From an uncultured Alphaproteobacteria bacterium (lineage in GTDB: Bacteria; Pseudomonadota; Alphaproteobacteria; SP197), in contig CALIUG010000190.1 in the NCBI GenBank assembly GCA_938048755.1, positions 1 to 42,373 on the forward strand: a stretch of 42,373 nucleotides of DNA, read 5' to 3'. The notes under the pieces are model-generated. The model ran no database searches and was not told the DNA's origin. It worked only from the letters and a program-made list of their open reading frames with translations. The position numbers were made by a program, and so were the translations under genes. Of the stretch, positions 1 to 8,261 are shown in pieces. The stretch's first letter is position 1, and every line of letters begins with the position of its first letter.

Positions 1-1260
1 GATGGCGTTGGGCACACAGGTGGCAAAAACCATGGGTTTGACGGTTTCCTCGGCGATCGCTTTCGCGCCTTTCTGGAACGGCGTACGGTACTTCTCACCG
101 TCGCGCAGGTCGGCAACCCAGATGCCCACGGCGCAGTCGTCATCGGCCATCAGGGCGCGCCAGCAATCGAGGAAGATGTTGAGATAATCGTGGCCCGTGC
201 CCCAGGCATCCAGCGGATTGACGGGATCAAGACCGTAATCCAGCCGTTCGGCCAGGCGCGTCGTGGTGTCTTGAGATATCTGTGCAAACGGCACCCCGGC
301 GTCATCGGCAAGGTCGGTCAGGTGTTCACGTTCGCCGCCGGAATCGGTGATGGCGACCAGACCGCCCGGCACCATCACGCGGGGCTGGGTAGCGAGCTGC
401 AATGTGGCGGTGAGTTCATCGACCTCGCGCACGCGCAGGATGCCGTGGCGCTCGAACACGGCGTCATAAACCGCATCGTCACCGGCCAGAGCTCCGGAAT
501 GGCTGACCGCCATGCGTTTGCTCAACGCCGTGCGCGCGGTCTTGATCGCAACCACGGGCACACCGCGCTCGCGCGCCTTGTCGGCAGCCGCGCAGAATCC
601 TTCAGGATCGCGCACGGTTTCCAGAAACAGGCCGATGGCGCGGGTTGATTCCAGTTCCAGCGCGTAATCCATGTAATCGGCAGCTGATGTGGCGAGCTCC
701 TGACCTGACGAGACTGTCATGTTGAATTCCAGCCTGCCGTCGGTCTGGACCATGCCCATGTAGATCGATCCCGACTGGGCGATCAGGGTGACGGGACCGA
801 CCACGGCCTCGCCGCGTCCCGACCCCAGCGCGATCTGCACATTTTCGGCACGGTTATAGAATCCGGACCCGTTGCCGCCACAGATCATCAGCCCGGTCTC
901 GGCCGCCCGCGCGCGCATTCTGGTCACCAGTTCGGGATCGCCCTCGAGATACCCCGAAGCAAAGATCGTTGCCGCGGGGATGCCTGCCGCGACGGTTGCT
1001 TCGAACAGACCTTCCAGCCGCGCATTGGCGACGTTCAGCATGGCGTGTTCGACGGGTTTCCCGATGGCGGCGAAATCGGGATAGCAGGGCCGCCCGTCGA
1101 TTTCCTCGTAACCGGGGTTGATCAGATAGACCTCGCCTTCGAAGCCGTAATCGACCAGCGCGCGATAGGACGACCAGCCAAAACTTTCCTGTTTGGGCGA
1201 AGCGCCAACGATTGCCACCGAACGGGGGGCAAGCAGAGGCTGGAGACGGTGCTGAACCAT
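1..1260 (-). CDS. Acyl-CoA synthetase (ADP-forming), 3' end outside window
   Basis: The frame is open from an ATG at 1260 to the window edge, giving the first 420 residues. An N-terminal CoA-binding Rossmann domain starts at about residue 12 (SVAIVGAS) and is followed by a succinyl-CoA-ligase-like domain (GPVTLIAQSGS, about residues 156-164). His254 in SHSGALAG sits where this family carries its phosphohistidine. Family members make acyl-CoA from an acid, CoA and ATP, releasing ADP and phosphate; the substrate cannot be read here. The ATP-grasp part would lie beyond base 1. The start is supported by the conserved N-terminus, though the upstream ribosome site is weak (AGGTCTG). The gene lies downstream of the histidine phosphatase gene on the same strand, with a hairpin between them. 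Confidence 0.88.
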   Translation of the reverse strand, partial: MVQHRLQPLLAPRSVAIVGASPKQESFGWSSYRALVDYGFEGEVYLINPGYEEIDGRPCYPDFAAIGKPVEHAMLNVANARLEGLFEATVAAGIPAATIFASGYLEGDPELVTRMRARAAETGLMICGGNGSGFYNRAENVQIALGSGRGEAVVGPVTLIAQSGSIYMGMVQTDGRLEFNMTVSSGQELATSAADYMDYALELESTRAIGLFLETVRDPEGFCAAADKARERGVPVVAIKTARTALSKRMAVSHSGALAGDDAVYDAVFERHGILRVREVDELTATLQLATQPRVMVPGGLVAITDSGGEREHLTDLADDAGVPFAQISQDTTTRLAERLDYGLDPVNPLDAWGTGHDYLNIFLDCWRALMADDDCAVGIWVADLRDGEKYRTPFQKGAKAIAEETVKPMVFATCVPNAI

Positions 1261-1346
1261 GACACAGACCTGTCAGACAAATGACGGACTGAACCCTAGT
1301 CCGAATATCTTTGGTGGGAAACAGGTTTGCAGGCGCAAACGGGATC

Positions 1347-1378
1347 GGGGCCGACCATCGGCCATGTTGGCCGGCCCC
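1347..1378 (-). terminator. Hairpin between two minus-strand genes
   Basis: The arms 1347-1356 (GGGGCCGACC) and 1369-1378 (GGCCGGCCCC) form a 10-bp stem with one mismatch and a 12-base loop. It lies 19 bases past the stop of the histidine phosphatase gene. There is no clear T-run on the minus strand after it, so a Rho-independent role is only possible. Confidence 0.4.
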
Positions 1379-1396
1379 GGGCCAGGGGTTAGGCCG

Positions 1397-2038
1397 CTAG
1401 TTCAGATCCAGTGGCCATGCATCGACCAGAATGCTGCCCAGGACGTCGAAGGCGCCATCACCCTTGGGAAGCAGGACGAACGCGATGCCCATGGGTTCGG
1501 GATAGATCCCGGTGGCAGCCTCGAACGGATCGTCATGACCTACCAGGACCGTGTTCTCGTTCGGGGCAGGGATGGCCGAAAGGTAGGGTGTGATCTGTTC
1601 GCGCATCGTGGAGATCTGGGCATCGGAGTATTCTTCAGCTGGTTCAAAGTTGAGGGCCGAAGATTTCTCATGATGGCCGAATGCCAGATCGGCGGTCTTC
1701 CAGGCACGGCAATATTCGCTGCTGATGACGCTGCCAACCGGAATTTCCAGCCGGTCGAAGGCCTGGCCAAGCGCCCGTGCCTCGGCCCAGCCTTTTTCGC
1801 TCAGGGTGCGTTGGGTCGAACAGTCACCCATGGTTGCCGTGACCTGGTCGGCGTAATCGGATTCTGTCGTTGCATGGCGGATGAACAGGACGTGTCCACC
1901 TTCCTGCAAGGCCGAAACCAGGTCTGCGGTACTCATGTCGGCGTGGGCGGTTGTGGAATTCAGCATAAGGGCTGCTGCCGGCGTGACCGCAAGCAGGGCG
2001 GCGGCCAGGGCGTTTCGAAGGTTCGGTATCGTGGTCAT
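1397..2038 (-). CDS. Secreted histidine phosphatase family protein
   Basis: This 213-residue protein starts at 2038, where AAGGAGAA (2045-2052) sits six bases upstream; a longer upstream frame exists but lacks that support. Residues 1-33 look like a signal peptide (a short polar start, an Ala/Leu-rich core, then an AHA cleavage site), so the product is probably periplasmic. RHATT is the catalytic phosphohistidine motif (RHG/RHA box), and VLVGHDD holds the second histidine. The family hydrolyses phosphomonoesters through a phosphohistidine; the substrate is unknown. A Fur-like box lies 37 bases or more upstream of the start, which suggests iron-controlled expression. Divergent to the EamA transporter gene. 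Confidence 0.85.
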   Translation of the reverse strand: MTTIPNLRNALAAALLAVTPAAALMLNSTTAHADMSTADLVSALQEGGHVLFIRHATTESDYADQVTATMGDCSTQRTLSEKGWAEARALGQAFDRLEIPVGSVISSEYCRAWKTADLAFGHHEKSSALNFEPAEEYSDAQISTMREQITPYLSAIPAPNENTVLVGHDDPFEAATGIYPEPMGIAFVLLPKGDGAFDVLGSILVDAWPLDLN

Positions 2039-2074
2039 CTGGTGTTCTCCTTGGGTGACAGATTGCACGTAATT

Positions 2075-2093
2075 GCTAATGAGAATCATTCGC
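2075..2093. promoter_or_regulatory. Fur-like operator
   Basis: The 19-mer GCTAATGAGAATCATTCGC matches the classical Fur box GATAATGATAATCATTATC at 15 of 19 positions and is part of a near-palindrome at 2074-2094 (TGC...GCA ends). It lies between the histidine phosphatase gene (start 2038, minus) and the EamA gene (plus), closer to the phosphatase. In alphaproteobacteria the reader could be Fur or a Fur-family relative such as Mur; the sequence alone does not decide. Confidence 0.7.
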
Positions 2094-2188
2094 AAATTTA
2101 AGATGTAACACACGACCCATCAGTTGCAGAGAGTCATTGTTGCTGATCCGGCCCGGATGCGTAGCTGTCATCGGCCGCAAGAACCAGA

Positions 2189-3130
2189 ATGACAGACGGC
2201 CTCAATGTCGTGATAGTCCGCGCCATGTCTCCTGGTGCCCCCAAACTCGATACCACCGCCTGGGTTCTTCTCGTCGCGCTTTCCACGGTCTGGGGCGCGT
2301 CGTTTTTCTTTGCCGAGATTGCGCTCGAAGAACTGCCGCCGGTCACCATCGTGGCTGCACGCATGGTGATCGGTGTCATGGGTCTGTGGGCCATTGTTGC
2401 CGTCATCCGACCTGTACTGCCCAGGGACCGGAGCACCTGGCGCGCACTCTTCGTCATGGGCCTCCTCAACAACGCGCTGCCGTTCAGCCTGATCGTCACC
2501 GGCCAGGTCTGGGTCACTGGCGGCATGGCGGGCGTGCTCAATGCCACGACCCCGGTGTTCGGTGTCATCGCAGCACACTTCCTGACCAGCGATGAAAAAC
2601 TCACGCCCAACCGTCTGGTGGGTGTCGTTCTGGGCTTCCTGGGCGTCGTTGTGCTGATGGGGCCGTCTGTGCTGGAAGGCAGGGACGGCCAGCTGCTGGG
2701 TGGCGCCCTGCTGCTCACCGCAGCGATGAGCTACGCCGCCGCCGGATTGTGGGGCCGTCGTCTGCGTCATCTCTCCCCGGTCTCGGCGGCGACGGGCCAG
2801 GCGACCTGTTCCATGATCGTGCTGGTGCCTGCCGCCTTGATCCTGGAGCAGCCCTGGACGTTGCCGGTGCCCTCGGGTGTCGTCTGGGCGTCACTGGTCG
2901 GCGTCGGCCTGCTCTCGACCACGCTCGCCTACCTGATGTTCTTTGCCATCCTCAGACGTGCCGGGGGCAGCAATGTCATGCTCGTCACGCTGCTGGTGCC
3001 GCCTAGTGCCGTACTGCTGGGCTTCCTCTTCCTCAACGAAGTTGTCACGACCGAACAGCTCATCGGCATGGCGCTGATCGGTGTCGGCCTTGTCGCAATC
3101 GACGGGCGGTTGCTGCGAAAGGTTTTTTAG
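2189..3130 (+). CDS. EamA/DMT-family membrane transporter
   Basis: The 313-residue protein has about ten hydrophobic segments in two EamA repeats. The first repeat begins near TVWGASFFFAEIAL and contains the family signature GGMAGVLNATTPVF; the second begins after LLGGALLLTAAMSYAAAGLW. The drug/metabolite transporter superfamily exports small metabolites across the inner membrane; the substrate is not predictable. A second ATG at 2225 (MSPGAP) is an equally plausible start because neither has a strong ribosome site. It is divergent from the phosphatase gene and 53 bases upstream of the next gene. Confidence 0.87.
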   Translation: MTDGLNVVIVRAMSPGAPKLDTTAWVLLVALSTVWGASFFFAEIALEELPPVTIVAARMVIGVMGLWAIVAVIRPVLPRDRSTWRALFVMGLLNNALPFSLIVTGQVWVTGGMAGVLNATTPVFGVIAAHFLTSDEKLTPNRLVGVVLGFLGVVVLMGPSVLEGRDGQLLGGALLLTAAMSYAAAGLWGRRLRHLSPVSAATGQATCSMIVLVPAALILEQPWTLPVPSGVVWASLVGVGLLSTTLAYLMFFAILRRAGGSNVMLVTLLVPPSAVLLGFLFLNEVVTTEQLIGMALIGVGLVAIDGRLLRKVF

Positions 3131-3183
3131 CTCAGCCGCCGCTTCTCGTTGTATGAAGGACTTGGCTAACAACGGAGACCATC

Positions 3184-3603
3184 ATGGCGGCAACACGTTT
3201 CTCGTGGGGCAACTTTCTGATCCGCTGGGTCGTGGCCGTGCTGGCTGTCATGGTGACGTTCAATCCCGCGCCGTGGTCCTACTATCAATGGGTCATGAAC
3301 GGGGGCGAGGATCAGCTGGCCCTGAAGGTCCTGGCCGGGATCGTGTTGCTGATCCTGTTTGTGATCTATCTGCGCGCAACCTGGAATTCGCTGGGTCCGC
3401 TTGGCATGATTCTGGCCGTCGCCTTCCTGGCCGCCTGCGTCTTCGGGCTCGTCGAACTGGGTTTGCTGGACCTTGCCGACAGCGTCGTCATGACCTGGAT
3501 CGCGCTCTTCATCATCGCCACAGTCATGGCCATCGGCATCTCCTGGTCCCATATCCGCCGCCGCGTCTCGGGGCAGGTCGACGTCGATGATGTGGAGATG
3601 TGA
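3184..3603 (+). CDS. DUF6524-like small membrane protein
   Basis: The 139-residue protein is almost entirely hydrophobic, with about four transmembrane segments (roughly residues 10-25, 45-63, 70-92 and 100-122) and a charged tail RRRVSGQVDVDDVEM. The FNPAPWSYYQW stretch after the first helix resembles alphaproteobacterial proteins I recall as DUF6524; the family name is from memory. The function is unknown. A GGAG ribosome site about six bases before the ATG supports the start. It follows the EamA gene and may share its transcript. Confidence 0.78.
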   Translation: MAATRFSWGNFLIRWVVAVLAVMVTFNPAPWSYYQWVMNGGEDQLALKVLAGIVLLILFVIYLRATWNSLGPLGMILAVAFLAACVFGLVELGLLDLADSVVMTWIALFIIATVMAIGISWSHIRRRVSGQVDVDDVEM

Positions 3604-3618
3604 GGGAGTCTTTGTTTC

Positions 3619-4050
3619 GCCTCAGTCGCCGGCGTTCGCTCCGCTGTTTATGTTTGTTCCCTCAGACGCCGAGCGTTCGCTCCGCACACTTGGCTTACGC
3701 GCCTATCGGCGCGGGGTCGCGGTCGCTCCCCGCGGTCCCTAAGGGACCTCTCGCCCACTAACCACCCCATGGGGTGTCATTCCGGACAAGCGAGCAGGGC
3801 GAGCGCGATCCGGGATTGCGTCATGACGGGTTTCAAAGGCAACGAGCGGACCGGGATGACACGGTTGAGGTGGTTGTGACACGACCCTGTGCTGACGGTG
3901 AGCAGGCAATCGGCGGCGAGAGCGCAGCGGCCGCCGACCGGTGCGACCGCACCGGCGGGCCGGTCAGGCCCGGAGGCCAAGTGAACGGAGTGAACGCCGG
4001 CGCCTGAGGCTACAAGACAAAGCCAAGCGAGTGCCGACGACTGAGGCTGA
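3619..4050. repeat. Composite structured repeat, copy A
   Basis: Two inverted half-units flank a central palindrome containing GTCATTCCGG...CCGGGATGAC. The left half has a terminal arm at about 3660-3700 and the right half has one at about 3977-4012; a degenerate extra arm lies on each outer side (3619-3650 and 4022-4050). Each half reads inward as four hairpins: an arm with a TCC triloop, a tetraloop hairpin (GCGCC-TATC-GGCGC), a hairpin around GCGGTCGC, and GGTCCC-TAA-GGGACC. The orientation is opposite to copies B and C. It fills most of the 748 bases between the DUF6524 and DUF1491 genes. Open frames inside are by-products of the repeat. Confidence 0.88.
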
Positions 4051-4061
4051 AGAAAAAGTGG

Positions 4062-4090
4062 GGGCGGGCCTGTTTGGGGCAGGTCCGCCC
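4062..4090 (-). terminator. Possible minus-strand terminator
   Basis: The arms 4062-4072 and 4080-4090 form an 11-bp stem with one mismatch. Read on the minus strand it is followed by CCACTTTTTCTT, which fits an intrinsic terminator. The nearest minus gene upstream of it ends at 4705, so transcripts would cross the DUF1491 gene in antisense before stopping here. I see nothing else clear in 4091-4351. Confidence 0.4.
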
Positions 4091-4351
4091 GACGATTTGG
4101 GGGATCGTCATCCGGATCGGGGAATGCAGATGCCGCCTCCTGGCCGGGAGTTGGCGTTGCATCGGGACCAATCACACACCAGAACCTGATATGTCCGTTG
4201 ACCCGGATTACAGGGAATGTGATGGATTGCCCGATCCAGCGCCGCTCACCCTTCCAGACCGACAGGGCAGGGCGACGATCGTGTCTTCAATTTGTTAGAG
4301 TGCAGTCTGAGGAGCCTTTGAGGAGCCCGGCTCCCGACTGGAAAAGTAACA

Positions 4352-4687
4352 ATGAATCAACGTCTTAAGGCAGGTTTGTGGGTCGATGCCCAGATCCGGC
4401 AATGCCATGCCCAGGCCCTCCCGGTCTATGTCGTCCAACGCGGTGATGGGGATGCCGGCGTGGTCCTCATCAAGCTGATTCGATCAGTCGGTGCGGTCCT
4501 CATTCTGTCACCGACACGCGATGAGGATGGTGCCATCGCTTGGAATCGCCCGCTGGGCGCCGATCCCGTGCCTGAAGCGGATGCCGACACCTGGCTGGAG
4601 CGCCAGAAGGGTTATGACCCCGATCTCTGGATCATCGAGATCGAGGACCCCGGGGAACAATGGGATCCCACCGCCCCGATTCTCTGA
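4352..4687 (+). CDS. DUF1491 family protein
   Basis: This 111-residue soluble protein begins RLKAGLWVDAQIR and contains RGDGDAGVVLIKL and, near the end, YDPDLWIIEIED. All three are hallmarks, as I recall them, of DUF1491, a small alphaproteobacterial family of unknown function. A GGAA stretch lies ahead of the ATG. It is convergent with the imine-reductase-like gene, whose stop is 17 bases away. The gene stands alone behind repeat A. Confidence 0.85.
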   Translation: MNQRLKAGLWVDAQIRQCHAQALPVYVVQRGDGDAGVVLIKLIRSVGAVLILSPTRDEDGAIAWNRPLGADPVPEADADTWLERQKGYDPDLWIIEIEDPGEQWDPTAPIL

Positions 4688-4704
4688 CGGTTCCGGCGCG
4701 CCGC

Positions 4705-5607
4705 TCAGCTTCGAGGATTGATGGCGTCGATCACCGCGGCAAAGTCATGTGTGTCATGTCCCGCCTCGATGGCTCGGGTCATGAGCCGCGCGACCGCCTG
4801 AAGAGGTTCTGATACCAGACTCTCCTTGCTGTTCTCGGTCAGGACCTCCTGCAGGGATGCCAGCCAGACCGGCAGGGTCGCCCCGACCGAGTCGTCGAAG
4901 GCGCGCGCTTGTGCGGTTCTGGCCATGGCGTCGAGATCATCGGCAAACGGACCATGCTCGAGATAGTCCCGCACCATGACCTCGCGGAAGACATCGGCCG
5001 AAACGCCGGCCTTCTGGCACATGGCAAGGCCGTGAAGCATGCCGGCATAGGCCATGAAGCTGAAGGCAAGCTGGGCGTTTGCCAGGGTCGAAGCGCTGCC
5101 CAGGGTCTCCGAAGCATGAACGACATGACCAGCAAGGGCATCAAGGACCCCACGGCATGCGCCAAAGACAGGATCGGGTCCGGCACAGATGATCGTCGCC
5201 TTCCCCTGGCGGACTGTGTCTGGGTAGTCCTGAATCTGGCCTTCCAGATAGGCGACGCCGTGGCCATCCGCCCAGGCGCCCAGTTCCCGGGAGCTTGCCG
5301 GTGTCATGCTGGAGAGCTGCACCAGAATTTTGCCTGCCAGCGCGGGTGCGACCGTATCATTCGCCACCTGCGCCATGGTTGCGGCATGGTCCAGCAGACA
5401 AACCAGAACGAAGTCGGCGTTCTCGACTGCTGCGGTGAGGGAACCGGCGATCTGCGCAGGCGATCCCGCATAGGCCTCTGCCTTGCCGGGGCTGCGATTC
5501 CAGATCGTGACGTCGATCCCCTGTGCCAGCAGCCGGTCGGCCAGCACGCTTCCCATGTTGCCAAGGCCAAGAACGGCGACGCGGTGCGGGGTGACGTCAT
5601 CGGTCAT
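4705..5607 (-). CDS. NADP-dependent imine-reductase-like / 6PGDH-like dehydrogenase
   Basis: The 300-residue protein has an N-terminal Rossmann domain with GLGNMG at residues 14-19 and NRSP at 37-40, where the arginine favours NADPH. It also has YLEGQIQDYP (120-129), very like the imine-reductase branch of the beta-hydroxyacid dehydrogenase superfamily. The lysine that hydroxyacid dehydrogenases use in GxxxKxxNN is absent; the region reads GSASTLANAQ (170-179). The second half is helical, as expected for the dimerisation domain. Reduction of a C=N bond is an inference from that branch. The gene is last in a minus-strand run after cfa and a peptidoglycan-binding protein, only 12 bases from the latter. 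Confidence 0.8.
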   Translation of the reverse strand: MTDDVTPHRVAVLGLGNMGSVLADRLLAQGIDVTIWNRSPGKAEAYAGSPAQIAGSLTAAVENADFVLVCLLDHAATMAQVANDTVAPALAGKILVQLSSMTPASSRELGAWADGHGVAYLEGQIQDYPDTVRQGKATIICAGPDPVFGACRGVLDALAGHVVHASETLGSASTLANAQLAFSFMAYAGMLHGLAMCQKAGVSADVFREVMVRDYLEHGPFADDLDAMARTAQARAFDDSVGATLPVWLASLQEVLTENSKESLVSEPLQAVARLMTRAIEAGHDTHDFAAVIDAINPRS

Positions 5608-5619
5608 GGCCAGCGGAAC

Positions 5620-6420
5620 CTAGAGCGGCATCACTTCGAAGCCGCGCAGCTCCACGCCTTCGGGGGTGAAGGTCATGCTGGCGCCGGGATTGGTCGCTTC
5701 CAGGGCGAAGCCTTCCAGATCAAAACGCAGATAACCCTGCTCGAACAGCCAGGTCACGCCCACGGCATCGGCAAGAGAGGCCTCTGCCGCCGATGCCTGG
5801 TTGCTGGCCAGGAAGAGCGGCACAAAGATCGATCCGGGTATGTCGACCACCTGACCGTTCAGCGGAATCGGCATGCTGCTGGCCTCATCAACCGAAAACA
5901 GGTTTCCGGTCGCCGAAACGATGACCAGCGTGCGTGGTTCCACCCGGATGCTGCCGCGCCATGGCAGGCCGTCGGTGATCAGGATGCCACCATCTTCCAG
6001 GTTGCTGAAGGCAAGCGTTCCTTGGCCATGAATCACGGCGGGATCTCCGGCCATGGCAGAGATGGGCGAGTCGGCGTCACCACCATCGGTGGATGGCGCT
6101 GCCAGCGGTTCGGTCTCGACCACGCCGACACCGCCGCTGTCGGCAGAAAGCCCCATGGCCAGGGCGATCATCCAGTCGGTCACCTCTCCGGTGACGGGCT
6201 GGCCGCGGCTCGCTTCAAACTGCTCGATTGCCGTGCGCGTACGTCCGCCCATGACGCCATCGGGAGGGCCGGGCTCGTAACCCAGGCTCGCCAGATAGGC
6301 CTGCACGGCGGCGATCTCGTTGGGCGTCTGCGCCCCGGCCGGCATGCTGACAAACCCGGCAAGCACGATGGCAAGAACAGCGAAGAATCTGGTGAACGTC
6401 ATGAAGGCAGCTCGTTTCAT
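5620..6420 (-). CDS. Exported peptidoglycan-binding-domain protein
   Basis: The 266-residue protein starts with a signal peptide (MKRAAF followed by a hydrophobic core, cleavage near PAGAQ). A peptidoglycan-binding type-1 domain follows: AAVQAYLASLGYEPGPPDGVMG then RTRTAIEQF. The remaining 170 residues resemble no family I recognise. They mention no catalytic motif and probably form a beta-rich domain. An inner ATG at 6402 (MTFTRF) is an alternative start. It lies between cfa and the imine-reductase-like gene, all on one strand with short gaps, so co-transcription is likely. A role at the cell wall is inferred from the domain. Confidence 0.78.
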   Translation of the reverse strand: MKRAAFMTFTRFFAVLAIVLAGFVSMPAGAQTPNEIAAVQAYLASLGYEPGPPDGVMGGRTRTAIEQFEASRGQPVTGEVTDWMIALAMGLSADSGGVGVVETEPLAAPSTDGGDADSPISAMAGDPAVIHGQGTLAFSNLEDGGILITDGLPWRGSIRVEPRTLVIVSATGNLFSVDEASSMPIPLNGQVVDIPGSIFVPLFLASNQASAAEASLADAVGVTWLFEQGYLRFDLEGFALEATNPGASMTFTPEGVELRGFEVMPL

Positions 6421-6462
6421 TGCCAGAATGTCATGCCAGAGGCAGGGCGCAGGGTCCAGCCT

Positions 6463-7692
6463 TCAGGCACCGGTTTCACGTTCTGCCAGCGCTGTGCTGG
6501 CCTCGCGCAGGTAATCGCGTGTGACCGGCACCGCGTCGCGTTCGCGCCCAAGCTGCAGGTGCAGCACGGCGTTGGAACCGTAACGGAACACACCACCGGC
6601 CGCGGCCAGGTAGAGCTCCCACATGCGGCAGAAGCGTTCGTCATAGAGGCCGCGTGCCTCGTCGCGATGCTCGGCAAAGCGCTGGGACCAGTGTTCCAGG
6701 GTGAGCGCGTAATGCAGGCGCAGGACTTCGACATCCAGCGGCCACAGGCCGGAGCGTTCGACCGCGCCGAACACTTCCGAGATCGCCGGGGAGTAGCCGC
6801 CGGGAAAGATGTATTTGCGGATGAACGCGCTGGTGATGCCCGGCGGTGCCTTGGTGACGATGGAATGGATCAGGGCCACACCATCAGGGTTCAGGCGGTC
6901 GCGCACGTTGAGGAAATAGTCCTGCAGATGGTGGGCACCGACATGTTCGAGCATGCCCACGGAAACGACCCGGTCGAAGGTGCCGGTGACTTCCCGATAG
7001 TCTTGCAGTTCGAAGGAGACGCGGTGCTCTAGCCCTTCGGCCTTTGCGCGTTCACGGGCGAGATCAAGCTGTTCGCTTGCCAGCGAAACGCCGACCACCT
7101 CGACATCGGCCACCTTGGCCAGGTACAGCGCCAGCCCGCCCCAGCCGCAGCCGATATCAAGCACACGCTGGCCCGGTTCCAGGCGCAGCTTGGAGGCGAT
7201 CAGGCGCTTCTTCAGAAGCTGGTCTTCCTCCAGCGTCTCCTCGCCCGTGGGGAAATAGGCGCAGGAATACTGCATGTCGGAATCAAGCATCAGGCGATAG
7301 AGATCGTTGCCGATGTTGTAATGGGCTTCGGCATTGGCGCGCGACCGGGCGATGGGATTGTGCTGCTGGAAGCGTTTGAGCTTGCGCAGAACACCGTTCA
7401 CCGCGATCTGGTTGGCGCTCATGTCGAAGCGGCGCTTGTTGATATAAAAGAGGTTGACCAGATCGGCGACGCTGCCTTCCTCGATCACCAGAATGCCGTC
7501 CATATAGGCCTCGGCAAACCGCAGCTCCGGGTTCAGCAGGATCTTCCAGTCCCAGCTTGCATCGGTGAAGCGGATCGCCACGTCCGGCCCCGGCCCCTCG
7601 CCGCCATAGGTCTCGGGCCCGAACCCAGGCGCGGAAAGCGTCAGCGTTCCTTGTCGGATGGCTTTGCGGAACAGGCGGGGCAGAAAACGCAT
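6463..7692 (-). CDS. cfa: Cyclopropane-fatty-acyl-phospholipid synthase
   Basis: The enzyme moves a methylene group from S-adenosylmethionine onto unsaturated acyl chains of membrane phospholipids. From the start at 7692 (MRFLPRLF) it has 409 residues; an ATG at 7728 would add 12 residues that do not resemble the family. Visible motifs are HYNIGNDLY (123-131), YSCAYF with the conserved cysteine 143, the SAM-binding VLDIGCGWGG (176-185) and the EHVG motif. Length and order match the family. It is the first gene of a minus-strand run and faces repeat B upstream. Cfa commonly serves stationary-phase and acid tolerance; regulation here is not visible. Confidence 0.93.
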   Translation of the reverse strand: MRFLPRLFRKAIRQGTLTLSAPGFGPETYGGEGPGPDVAIRFTDASWDWKILLNPELRFAEAYMDGILVIEEGSVADLVNLFYINKRRFDMSANQIAVNGVLRKLKRFQQHNPIARSRANAEAHYNIGNDLYRLMLDSDMQYSCAYFPTGEETLEEDQLLKKRLIASKLRLEPGQRVLDIGCGWGGLALYLAKVADVEVVGVSLASEQLDLARERAKAEGLEHRVSFELQDYREVTGTFDRVVSVGMLEHVGAHHLQDYFLNVRDRLNPDGVALIHSIVTKAPPGITSAFIRKYIFPGGYSPAISEVFGAVERSGLWPLDVEVLRLHYALTLEHWSQRFAEHRDEARGLYDERFCRMWELYLAAAGGVFRYGSNAVLHLQLGRERDAVPVTRDYLREASTALAERETGA

Positions 7693-7775
7693 GGCGGTTG
7701 CATGAGTGGTGGTGGGTTCACGTATCATTCCAGAGCCGGTGACCCCGGTCCAGCGGTCGGGTGCTCGGTTTTGTT

Positions 7776-8197
7776 TGTTCCCTCAAGCGCCGGGCGTTCG
7801 CTGCGCCGTTTATCTTTAGCCTCAAGCGCCGGCACTCGCTCCGCTCGTTTGGCTTACGCCGCATGCGCGGCGCCGGTGCGGTCGCACCGGTCGGCGGCCG
7901 CTTCGCTCTCGCCGCCGAATGCCCGCTCATCAGCGGTACTGGGAGCGTGTCGCAACCACCTCACCCGTGTCATCCCGGCCTTGAGCCGGGATCCCGATCC
8001 GCACGTTGCCTTTGAAACCCGTCATGACGCGATCCTGGATCGCGCTCGCGCTGCTCGCTTGTCCGGGATGACACTCATTGAGGTTGTTTGTAGGCGGGAG
8101 GCCCCTCTTGGGGCCGAGGGGAGCGACTGCGACCCCACGCCGATAGGCGCGTGAGCCAAGTGAGCGGAGCGAACGCTGGCGACTGAGGCTAAAAGAC
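7776..8197. repeat. Composite structured repeat, copy B
   Basis: It has the same architecture as copy A in the opposite orientation. The left half carries one degenerate arm (7776-7812) and one good arm (about 7820-7860), then GCCGC-ATGC-GCGGC and CCGGTGCG-GT-CGCACCGG. The core holds CCCGGCCTTGAGCCGGG and a ...TTGTCCGGGATGAC half. The right half has GGCCCC-TCTT-GGGGCC at 8100-8115 and an arm at about 8149-8191. It lies between divergent genes, cfa (minus) and cspA (plus). The stem changes relative to A and D are compensated. Confidence 0.88.
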
Positions 8198-8261
8198 AAT
8201 CACCTAAACAAAAAATCCCGCGATTTAACTGGCAATCGCCCTGGGGATAACCTATATGCCG

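Noticed and set aside
3619-4050. CRISPR array or insertion sequence at the repeats
   Set aside because: No regular spacer periodicity, no transposase frame and no clear target duplication are visible.
4191-4298. A 35-codon plus frame before DUF1491
   Set aside because: No family likeness and no ribosome site; not supported.
4909-7032. A 707-codon plus-strand frame
   Set aside because: It is antisense to three recognisable minus genes (cfa, the peptidoglycan-binding protein and the imine-reductase-like gene), a common effect of high GC; it has no family features.
7718-8199. Short frames within repeats A-C with recurring peptides such as SLRSLGLRRMRG or VIPALSRDP
   Set aside because: They recur because the DNA repeats; the hairpin stems change by compensated pairs rather than by codon, so no protein is selected.
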